Origin: Acidimicrobiales bacterium
GTDB taxonomy: Bacteria; Actinomycetota; Acidimicrobiia; Acidimicrobiales; Acidimicrobilacustridaceae
Direction of reading: 5' to 3'
Assembly: GCA_023261915.1 (NCBI GenBank)
Contig: JALRFT010000349.1
Span: 1-22,166 of the forward strand
Length of the DNA: 22,166 nucleotides
Shown piece after piece: positions 16,827 to 22,166 of this stretch (position 1 is its first letter; the number at the start of each line of letters is the position of its first letter). The position numbers were made by a program, and so were the translations under genes. Below the pieces are notes generated by a model. The model did not search any database and had not been told where the DNA came from. It worked only from the letters and a program-made list of their open reading frames with translations.

Positions 16827-17493
16827 GGACCCCCGCCCCGGGCGGCTCGGCCCGGCGACGGTGTCGCTCAGCGAGGCGGGCGGCGTAGACGGCGGCCTCG
16901 GTGCGTCGCCGCATCCCCATCTTGGCGAGCAGGTTCGACACGTAGTTCTTGACCGTCTTCTCGGCGAGAAACATCTGGTCAGCGATCTGACGATTGGTGA
17001 GACCGTCGGCGAGGAGTTCGAGAATCCGGCGCTCCTGATCGGTCAACTGGGCGATCTTGTCGTCCTCGGGCATGCCATGACGCAGTCGCTCGAGGAGGCG
17101 AGTGGTGGCCGCCGGGTCAAGGAGTGACGCTCCCCCAGCGACACGCTCGACGGCATCAACGAGATCATCACCGCGGATCTGTTTGAGCACGTAGCCCGAG
17201 GCCCCCGCCATGATGGCGTCAAAGAGCGCCTCGTCATCAGAGAATGAGGTCAGCAACAAACAGGTGAGTTCGGGAAAGCGATCCCGCAACTCGCGGCACA
17301 CCTCGATGCCGTCACCATCGGGGAGTCGCACATCGAGAACGGCGACATCAGGCGAGGTGGCCGGCACACGTCGCAGTGCTTCCTCCACCGTGCCTGCCTC
17401 CCCCACAACGGTGAGATCAGCTGCCTCGAACAGATCCCGCAGACCTCGTCGCACGATCTCGTGATCATCGAGGAGAAACACACGAATGGCCAC
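16819..17493 (-). CDS. dosR: DosR/DevR-like NarL-family response regulator
   Basis: A 224-residue regulator. The receiver domain has Asp9/Asp10, phosphoacceptor Asp54 in VLDVRLPDGDG, Thr80 and Lys102 in the stretch LTSFSDDEALFDAIMAGA and GYVLKQIRG, which is nearly the DosR wording. The LuxR-type HTH (about 148-205) contains FLAEKTVKNYVSNLLAKMGM; Lys177, Lys180 and Asn181 match the DosR residues known to touch DNA (Lys179, Lys182, Asn183). In mycobacteria DosR turns on the hypoxia/NO response. The GTG at 17493 has no ribosome binding site; TACCCT ends six bases before it, so the mRNA looks leaderless. It is divergent from its likely kinase at 17574. Confidence 0.94.
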   Translation of the reverse strand: MAIRVFLLDDHEIVRRGLRDLFEAADLTVVGEAGTVEEALRRVPATSPDVAVLDVRLPDGDGIEVCRELRDRFPELTCLLLTSFSDDEALFDAIMAGASGYVLKQIRGDDLVDAVERVAGGASLLDPAATTRLLERLRHGMPEDDKIAQLTDQERRILELLADGLTNRQIADQMFLAEKTVKNYVSNLLAKMGMRRRTEAAVYAARLAERHRRRAEPPGAGVLS

Positions 17494-17499
17494 ATCGGC

Positions 17500-17505
17500 A
17501 GGGTA
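17500..17505 (-). promoter_or_regulatory. Leaderless promoter -10 (TACCCT) of the DosR-like gene
   Basis: TACCCT on the minus strand, then six bases (GCCGAT), then the GTG at 17493. The inferred transcription start is the first base of the start codon. Confidence 0.55.
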
Positions 17506-17539
17506 CCGAGGTCTTCAGGTTTCACTCCCTCGGCCAGGT

Positions 17540-17560
17540 GGGGAGTCGCCAATGACCCCC
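17540..17560. promoter_or_regulatory. Imperfect palindrome in the DosR/DosS divergent promoter region
   Basis: GGGGAGTC (17540-17547) is mirrored by GACCCC (17554-17559) with a one-base bulge. It covers about -34 to -14 of the inferred kinase start, where a bound protein would block or direct RNA polymerase. It does not match the DosR pattern well. It is followed by a run of seven Ts (17567-17573), so a terminator-like reading exists, but no gene on the plus strand is read into it. Confidence 0.4.
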
Positions 17561-17561
17561 G

Positions 17562-17567
17562 TAGGCT
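17562..17567 (+). promoter_or_regulatory. Leaderless promoter -10 (TAGGCT) of the DosS-like kinase gene
   Basis: TAGGCT is followed by six Ts and then the GTG at 17574, so transcription probably begins at the start codon. A pure T spacer between -10 and +1 is unusual in such GC-rich DNA. Confidence 0.6.
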
Positions 17568-17573
17568 TTTTTT

Positions 17574-18737
17574 GTGGATCCGAAGGCACTGCCTGACGAT
17601 GCGATGTCGACCTTTGAACGCGCGGCGTCGACGTCGGAGTTGCAACGACTCCTCGATGCCATCATCGCCGTGGGATCCGAACTCAGCCTCCCCATCGTGT
17701 TGCGTCGCATCACCGAGGCAGCCACCTCGTTGGTCGGTGCCCGCTACGGCGCGCTGGGTGTGCTCGACGAACAACGCGCCACGCTGGCGGAGTTCATTGC
17801 TGTCGGTGTTGACGACGACACCGCCGCAGCCATCGGTAAACCGCCCGAGGGCCACGGCATTCTCGGTCTGCTCATCATCGAGCCCAAGCCGGTGCGACTC
17901 CCCGACCTGGCTCTCCACCCCGATAGCCACGGCTTCCCGCCAGGGCATCCGCCCATGGAATCGTTCCTTGGAGTGCCGATCCGTATCGGGGGAGCGACCG
18001 TCGGGAACCTCTACCTCACTGACAAGATCGACGCCGAGGAATTCACCGACGCCGACGAGGAGTTGGTGGTCGCACTTGCGTCGGCGGCGGCGGCCACCAT
18101 CGAAACCACGCGGCTGCAGGGCCGTACCGCCGACCTGTTGGTCGTTGAGGATCGTGAGCGCATCGCCCGCGAACTTCACGACACCGTGATCCAGCGATTG
18201 TTCGCCACGGGGCTCACACTGGCCGGCCTGTCAGCACGCATCGATGATCCCGAAGCCGCCCTGCGACTCAGTGAGGCGGTCGACGACCTTGACGACACGG
18301 TGCGCCACATCCGCACCACCATCTTTGAACTGCAGCGTCCACCGAATGGGATGCGATCCGTTCGGCGGGAGTTGTTGGACCTTGCCGCCCAGACCGGCCA
18401 GAGCCTTGGATTCGCCGTCGCCACCCGGTTCAGCGGCCCCATCGACACCAATGTCAATGACGCCACCGCCGATCACCTGGTGGCCGTGGCCCGCGAGGCA
18501 CTGAGCAACGTCGTCCGCCACAGTGGCGCATCAACGGTCACGCTCGAAGTGGACGCCAGCAGCGACTGGCTCCTGCTCAGCGTGCGTGACGACGGTGCCG
18601 GCCCCATCGGGGGACCGCAGGGGAACGGTCTGGGGAACATGGCGAGTCGGGCGTGGGAGATGGGTGGGGAATTCAATGTCGAAGGCAGCCCCGAGACAGG
18701 GTGCGTCGTCCGCCTGCGCGTCCCACTGACCCACTGA
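17574..18737 (+). CDS. DosS-like sensor histidine kinase with a single GAF domain
   Basis: A 387-residue soluble kinase. One GAF domain (about 25-182) is followed directly by a HisKA_3 dimerisation domain with His202 in ARELHDTVIQRLF, and an HATPase domain with Asn312 (EALSNVVRH), DDGAG (339-343) and GNGLGNMASRA (350-360). The GAF domain is close in wording to GAF-A of mycobacterial DosS, including ARYGALGV, GILGLLI and GFPPGHPPMESFLGVPI. His125 in HPPM falls where DosS has its heme ligand His149, so it may bind heme and sense O2, NO or CO. It lacks the GAF-B domain and the N-terminal extension of DosS (578 residues). There are no membrane helices. The GTG at 17574 has no ribosome binding site but a -10 box six bases upstream. 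Partner: the divergent DosR-like regulator. Confidence 0.93.
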   Translation: MDPKALPDDAMSTFERAASTSELQRLLDAIIAVGSELSLPIVLRRITEAATSLVGARYGALGVLDEQRATLAEFIAVGVDDDTAAAIGKPPEGHGILGLLIIEPKPVRLPDLALHPDSHGFPPGHPPMESFLGVPIRIGGATVGNLYLTDKIDAEEFTDADEELVVALASAAAATIETTRLQGRTADLLVVEDRERIARELHDTVIQRLFATGLTLAGLSARIDDPEAALRLSEAVDDLDDTVRHIRTTIFELQRPPNGMRSVRRELLDLAAQTGQSLGFAVATRFSGPIDTNVNDATADHLVAVAREALSNVVRHSGASTVTLEVDASSDWLLLSVRDDGAGPIGGPQGNGLGNMASRAWEMGGEFNVEGSPETGCVVRLRVPLTH

Positions 18738-18742
18738 CCCAC

Positions 18743-18757
18743 GCCGACAATTTCGGC
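18743..18757. terminator. Small hairpin between convergent kinase and SDR genes
   Basis: GCCGA and TCGGC flank a five-base loop just after the kinase stop at 18737. There is no T-run. A second small stem (GGAC/GTCC, 18769-18781) follows. They may help end transcription of the convergent genes, but they are weak. Confidence 0.3.
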
Positions 18758-18820
18758 CAACGCATCCGGACCTTGAGTCCTGGTAGGGGTATCGCCGTCA
18801 GCAGCAGTGACCAACCAGAC

Positions 18821-19669
18821 TCAGCCCACCACCTCGTCGCCGAAGAACGCTCGGGCGGCCTCGTCGAGATCGGGACCGCGACGGAGATGGTGCCCACCGT
18901 CGACGTGGATGTTCTCACCGGTAATCCACGACGCAGCGGGGCTACAGAGAAACCCGACGAGGGCTCCGACATCCTCAGGGCGGCCCACCCGACGGATCGG
19001 CATCTGATCGAGATAGTCACCATTGATTCCCGGATCGTTGACGAGCATGGCGGCGAGTTCCGTATCAACGACACCGGGACGCACCGAGTTGACCCGCACA
19101 CCGTGCCGGCCGAGTTCGTCAGCGGCAGTGCGAACCAGCATGTCGACACCGGCCTTGGAGACGCAGTAGGCCGACATCCAACGGTGGCTGGCGTACCCGG
19201 CGATGGACGAGATCGCCACCATTGCGCCGCCACCTGCCGCCACGGCGGAGGCACCCACGTGTTTGAACACGAGCATGGTCCCCGTCAGATTGGTGGCCAG
19301 CAGTTGGTTCCACGCCGCAAGATCGGTGGCGATGACCGGTGTGAAGTTTCCGGTCCCCGCTGCGGCCACCGCCAACTGCACCGAGCCGGTGGCTTCGGCC
19401 GCCACCGCGGTGGCCGCCGCCACCTGATCCTCATCGGCAGTGTCACAGACGGCCCACCGGACGGTGGCTCCCGCCGGTGCGTGGGCACCGAGCTCGGTGG
19501 CAGCACCCTCGACCCGCTCCGGTGTCCGACCGGCGAGTGTGACCGAGGCCCCCATGGACAGCAGCGCCCGGGCACTGGCGAGACCGATACCGCTCCCGCC
19601 GCCGGTGACCAGTGCACCCTGACCGAGGAGGGGGAGGTCGGACGAGCCGTAGAGGTTTGAAGTTGTCAT
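18821..19669 (-). CDS. Short-chain dehydrogenase/reductase (SDR)
   Basis: A 282-residue classical SDR. The cofactor loop is TGGGSGIG (22-29), followed by the AAAG version of the NNAG motif (102-105), Asn127, Ser154 or Ser155, Tyr168 and Lys172 in YCVSK. The C-terminal part has the usual RVNSVRPGVVDT and ENIHVDGGHH motifs. An Arg at position 48 (LAGRT) after the second strand hints at NADP(H) use. The substrate is not visible. Start: ATG at 19669, with GTGGAG just upstream; the frame is open to 19750 in the divergent gap. An imperfect CATTGT six bases before the ATG could also allow a leaderless mRNA. It converges on the DosS-like kinase gene. Confidence 0.92.
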   Translation of the reverse strand: MTTSNLYGSSDLPLLGQGALVTGGGSGIGLASARALLSMGASVTLAGRTPERVEGAATELGAHAPAGATVRWAVCDTADEDQVAAATAVAAEATGSVQLAVAAAGTGNFTPVIATDLAAWNQLLATNLTGTMLVFKHVGASAVAAGGGAMVAISSIAGYASHRWMSAYCVSKAGVDMLVRTAADELGRHGVRVNSVRPGVVDTELAAMLVNDPGINGDYLDQMPIRRVGRPEDVGALVGFLCSPAASWITGENIHVDGGHHLRRGPDLDEAARAFFGDEVVG

Positions 19670-19726
19670 GGCTCCACAATGCCACCTCGCCACCGCAGTC
19701 TGCCGACGGCTGTGCGACCATGGTTC

Positions 19727-20152
19727 ATGGCCCACGAACCCGACGGCCACATCGACCCTGGCATCGGCAGCGCCGACCGAGTGGTGCTCACCCTCCCCGC
19801 TGACGCAGCGTGCGCTCCCGTGGCGCGCACCTGTGTCATGGCGCTCGGTCTGCGAGCGGGGTTCCCGTGGTCGGTGCTGACCAACCTCGCCCTCGCCGTG
19901 GACGAGGCACTCGTGTTGCTCATCGGACAGACCGGGGGTGACCCGGCGCCGTCGACGCAGAGTGTCGAACTGCGCTGCGACGTGACGGAGGGCGCACTGG
20001 ATGTGACCGTCGAGTTGTTCGGAGGAACCGGCCGGGCCGCGGCCGACGCCATCGAACGATGCCGGACCCTGGTGAGCGGCGCCGTCGGCAAGTCGTCGGT
20101 CCGCCCCGATGGCAGGGCCGTTGAACTCAGTGTTGCGGCTTGGGCTGGATGA
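19727..20152 (+). CDS. Degenerate RsbW-like (HATPase fold) regulatory protein
   Basis: About 141 residues. The segment VVLTLPADAACAPVARTCVMAL and the N-box-like LTNLALAVDEALVLLI (51-66, Glu60) look like anti-sigma factor kinases of the RsbW/SpoIIAB type. The asparagine that should bind Mg-ATP after Glu60 is replaced, and no DxGxG (G1) or later Gly-rich box is present, so ATP binding or kinase activity is doubtful. It may act by protein contact only, or on a sigma factor elsewhere. The ATG at 19727 is chosen because the domain begins shortly after; the frame is open from 19679 and there is no clear ribosome binding site. It is divergent from the SDR gene and ends eight bases before the dUTPase stop. 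Confidence 0.7.
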   Translation: MAHEPDGHIDPGIGSADRVVLTLPADAACAPVARTCVMALGLRAGFPWSVLTNLALAVDEALVLLIGQTGGDPAPSTQSVELRCDVTEGALDVTVELFGGTGRAAADAIERCRTLVSGAVGKSSVRPDGRAVELSVAAWAG

Positions 20153-20160
20153 CTGGCGCC

Positions 20161-20628
20161 TCAGCGGCCACTGTGCCCGAACCCGCCCTCGCCCCGCTCC
20201 GATGACTCGAGGTCGTCGACGACGGTGATGATGCAGTGGGCGACCGGCTGCACGACCAGTTGGGCGATGCGCTGGCCACGTTCGATCGCCGCCGGCTCAG
20301 CCGGATCGGTGTTGACCAAGAGGACCTTGATCTCTCCGCGGTAGCCGGCATCGATGAGACCTGGCGTGTTGAGACAGGTCACCCCGTGCTGGAGGGCCAG
20401 ACCGCTCCGGGGCTGGACGAATCCGGCGTACCCCTCAGGGATGGCAATGGCGATACCGGTGGGGACCAGGGCGCGACCACCGCCCGGAGCCAGGGTCACC
20501 GACTCCGCCGCACACAGGTCGAGTCCCGCGTCTCCAGCGCGCGCATACGACGGCAGCGGCAGGCCGGGGTCGAGTGGCACCAGTGGCAAGTCAACCGAGC
20601 CGGGCGGTTCGTTGGAATTCTTGGACAC
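20161..20628 (-). CDS. dut: Deoxyuridine 5'-triphosphate nucleotidohydrolase (dUTPase)
   Basis: A 155-residue trimeric-type dUTPase that converts dUTP to dUMP and pyrophosphate, keeping uracil out of DNA and feeding dTMP synthesis. All five motifs are present: AGDAGLDL (31-38), PRSGLALQHG (73-82), GLIDAGYRGEI (90-100, catalytic Asp93), RIAQLVV (120-126) and the flexible tail RGEGGFGHSG (145-154). Start: GTG at 20628, with TAGGGT seven bases upstream and no ribosome binding site, so probably leaderless. It is divergent from oligoribonuclease and convergent with the RsbW-like gene. Confidence 0.97.
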   Translation of the reverse strand: MSKNSNEPPGSVDLPLVPLDPGLPLPSYARAGDAGLDLCAAESVTLAPGGGRALVPTGIAIAIPEGYAGFVQPRSGLALQHGVTCLNTPGLIDAGYRGEIKVLLVNTDPAEPAAIERGQRIAQLVVQPVAHCIITVVDDLESSERGEGGFGHSGR

Positions 20629-20635
20629 GATCGTG

Positions 20636-20641
20636 ACCCTA
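20636..20641 (-). promoter_or_regulatory. Leaderless promoter -10 (TAGGGT) of dut
   Basis: TAGGGT on the minus strand is followed by seven bases (CACGATC) and the GTG at 20628. No ribosome binding site is seen. Confidence 0.5.
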
Positions 20642-20721
20642 GGACACTGCCGTGCGCCCTGCGATCAGTCGGGCAGGGGTTCTGACGGCCTGCACGGTCG
20701 GGCCTTGGTGGAGCGGCCCCC

Positions 20722-20727
20722 TAGGAT
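20722..20727 (+). promoter_or_regulatory. Leaderless promoter -10 (TAGGAT) of orn
   Basis: TAGGAT is followed by six bases (GACGCC) and the GTG at 20734, so transcription and translation probably start at the same base. Confidence 0.55.
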
Positions 20728-20733
20728 GACGCC

Positions 20734-21297
20734 GTGCTGGCATGGATCGATCTCGAGATGACGGGCCTCGACCCGGGGGCGCACCGCATCGTGGAGATCG
20801 CCTCACTCGTAACCGACGACGAGTTGGAGATCATCGCCGAAGGACCCAACCTCGTGATCCACCAACCACCCGAGGTTCTCGACGGGATGAACGATCTGGT
20901 GCGGGCCATGCACACGCGCTCGGGCCTACTCGAGGCCATTGCCGAGTCGACGATCACCGTCGCCGACGCCCAGGCCCAGACCCTGGCGTTTCTGACCGAG
21001 CAGCTGGGAGAGGCGAACACCGTGCCACTGGCCGGGAACACCATCGGGACCGACCGCCGCTTCCTAGCGGCGTGGATGCCGGATGTGGAGAACTACCTCC
21101 ACTACCGCAGCGTGGACGTATCCACCGTTCGCGAATTGCTCAACCGATGGAACCCCGGAGCCCTCGCCGGGTTACCGACCAAGGGGGACAGCCACCGGGC
21201 GCTCGCCGACATTCGTGAGAGTGTCGCCGAACTCCGGCACTACCGCACCCACGGGTTTCTCCCGGCACCTGCGCCGGTCACTGACACACCCGCCTGA
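20734..21297 (+). CDS. orn: Oligoribonuclease
   Basis: A 187-residue DEDDh 3'-5' exoribonuclease that degrades very short RNAs, including pGpG and related dinucleotides. The catalytic residues are Asp6 and Glu8 in WIDLEMTGLD, Asp107 in GNTIGTDRRFL, and His154 and Asp159 in SHRALADI. The length and the LHYRSVDVSTVREL segment match the family well. GTG at 20734 is the start because the catalytic core begins within five residues and a -10 box is placed for a leaderless mRNA. A hairpin follows the gene. Confidence 0.97.
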   Translation: MLAWIDLEMTGLDPGAHRIVEIASLVTDDELEIIAEGPNLVIHQPPEVLDGMNDLVRAMHTRSGLLEAIAESTITVADAQAQTLAFLTEQLGEANTVPLAGNTIGTDRRFLAAWMPDVENYLHYRSVDVSTVRELLNRWNPGALAGLPTKGDSHRALADIRESVAELRHYRTHGFLPAPAPVTDTPA

Positions 21298-21322
21298 GGA
21301 CACACTCGGTCTCGCACGGGAA

Positions 21323-21353
21323 GACCCCCGGGGTGTCGCCACCGCCGGGGGTC
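21323..21353. terminator. Strong hairpin between convergent orn and aldehyde dehydrogenase genes
   Basis: GACCCCCGG (21323-21331) pairs perfectly with CCGGGGGTC (21345-21353). Inside it GGTG pairs with CACC around a TCGC loop, giving about 13 base pairs with one bulged G. There is no T-run on either side. Its place between two convergent genes suggests a two-way stop for transcription. Confidence 0.65.
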
Positions 21354-21363
21354 GACCGCAGAA

Positions 21364-22166
21364 TCAGATGTTGCCGCTGAGTAACGAGTAGTGGAAGTGG
21401 TTGTCACGACCCGCCGTCTCGGGGTTCACGTGAACGTGCTTGGCCTGACGGTAGATGTCGTAGCCCTGGGTGCCCAGCTCCCGTCCGATGCCGGACTGCT
21501 TGTACCCACCGAAGGGCCGCTTGGGATCGATCAGGTGGTAGTCGTTGATCCACACGGTGCCGGTACGCATCCGGGCGGCGACGGCCTGCGCCCGATCAAG
21601 GTTCCCCGACTGCACGCCGCCGGCGAGGCCGTAGATGGAGTCATTCGCAATGGCGATGGCCTCGTCCTCGGTGTCGAAGGGGATGACACACAGCACCGGA
21701 CCGAAGATCTCCTCCTGGGCGATGCGGGCCTTGTTGTCCACGCCGGCGAAAATCGTCGGACGGTAGAAGGCGTTGGGATCGAGACCGGCAGCAAGTTCGC
21801 CAGGATGCGAACCGCCAACGATGGGCTCTCCCACCTCTTCCCGACCGAGCGCCACATAGCGCTCCACCGTCTCCACCTGGCTGCGATCGATGAGTGGGCC
21901 GAGGTCGGTGTTCATGTCGAGCTGGTCGCCGAGGTTGATGGCAGCGGCGCGCGCGGCGAGGAGGTTCACGAACTCGTCGTAGATCCCCCGCTGCACGAGG
22001 GCACGGGTACCGGACTCACATACCTGACCACCGTGCATGAACGTGCCCCACAGCACGCCCGCAGCGGCCTGGTCGAGATCGGCGTCATCGAGGACGATGT
22101 TGGCCGACTTGCCACCGAGCTCAAGGGTCACCGGCTTCACCGTGCCCGAGGCCAACTGCCTGATGC
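21364..22166 (-). CDS. Aldehyde dehydrogenase, partial (N-terminus beyond window)
   Basis: The C-terminal 266 residues of an NAD(P)-dependent aldehyde dehydrogenase; the gene runs off the right edge. The general base is in LELGGKS (visible Glu15) and the catalytic cysteine in GGQVCESG (visible Cys49). The 34-residue distance between them is the standard one for the family. EEIFGPVLCVIPF and PFGGYKQSGIGRELG are further hallmarks. The ending (HVHVNPETAGRDNHFHYSLLSGN) is typical of many bacterial aldehyde and betaine-aldehyde dehydrogenases, but the substrate cannot be fixed. It is convergent with orn. Confidence 0.95.
   Translation of the reverse strand, partial: IRQLASGTVKPVTLELGGKSANIVLDDADLDQAAAGVLWGTFMHGGQVCESGTRALVQRGIYDEFVNLLAARAAAINLGDQLDMNTDLGPLIDRSQVETVERYVALGREEVGEPIVGGSHPGELAAGLDPNAFYRPTIFAGVDNKARIAQEEIFGPVLCVIPFDTEDEAIAIANDSIYGLAGGVQSGNLDRAQAVAARMRTGTVWINDYHLIDPKRPFGGYKQSGIGRELGTQGYDIYRQAKHVHVNPETAGRDNHFHYSLLSGNI

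Noticed and set aside
17540..17573. Palindrome plus T-run as a rho-independent terminator
   Set aside because: No plus-strand gene ends upstream; the region is between two divergent promoters, so a regulatory site is more likely.
17250..18179. 309-codon open frame on the minus strand
   Set aside because: It spans the divergent promoter region and runs antisense to the DosS-like kinase; its last part is the DosR gene read in a wrong frame.
18653..19660. 335-codon open frame on the plus strand
   Set aside because: It begins inside the kinase in another frame and then runs antisense to the SDR gene, which has all SDR motifs.

Overview
This is a GC-rich window that is almost entirely coding, with 21 complete genes, one gene cut at each edge, short intergenic gaps and many stop/start overlaps (ATGA, GTGA). 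GTG starts are common. It looks chromosomal and actinobacterial. The reasons are a DosR/DosS-type two-component pair, a CtpE-like P-type ATPase, a DUF2332 protein, several universal stress proteins, and promoters where a TANNNT -10 box lies 6-7 nt before a start codon (leaderless mRNAs). Acidimicrobiia or a related Actinomycetota lineage is my guess; no rRNA or marker gene in the window proves it. I saw no tRNA, rRNA, CRISPR array, insertion sequence or prophage.

Layout. (1) 1-520, minus: the N-terminal part of a secreted or anchored protein whose tail is an Asp/Glu run encoded by a (GAC)n repeat. It is divergent from an OmpR-type regulator and histidine kinase (598-2666). (2) 2677-5059: a DUF2332 protein (minus), an ArfB-like ribosome-rescue hydrolase and a glycerophosphodiester phosphodiesterase (plus). 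(3) 8745-5064, minus: a universal stress protein followed by a MacB/FtsX-type ABC ATPase and permease. The stress-protein promoter is leaderless and carries a GGGCC-N4-GGCCC palindrome centred at about -43, very like a DosR box. (4) 12220-8815, minus: a five-gene operon, SCO1/SenC, PCuAC copper chaperone, CtaG, DsbB-like and thioredoxin-like, which together form a copper delivery and thiol redox set for cytochrome c oxidase assembly. (5) 12471-16826, plus: a second universal stress protein, a CtpE-like P-type ATPase and an amidase, each overlapping the next. (6) 16819-18737: a DosR-like regulator and a compact, single-GAF DosS-like kinase, divergent, both apparently leaderless. (7) 18821-22166: an SDR dehydrogenase, a degenerate RsbW-like ATPase-fold protein, dUTPase, oligoribonuclease and a truncated aldehyde dehydrogenase.

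How the parts may fit together. The strongest theme is response to oxygen, redox state or gas ligands. The kinase keeps the histidine that binds heme in mycobacterial DosS. The regulator keeps the DNA-contact residues of DosR. A DosR-like box sits at an activator position in front of a stress-protein/ABC-exporter operon. The same neighbourhood holds a terminal-oxidase assembly operon and a stress-protein/P-type ATPase operon. The single-domain sensor design and the link to an ABC exporter are the parts most likely to be new. The regulatory links are inference from sequence.
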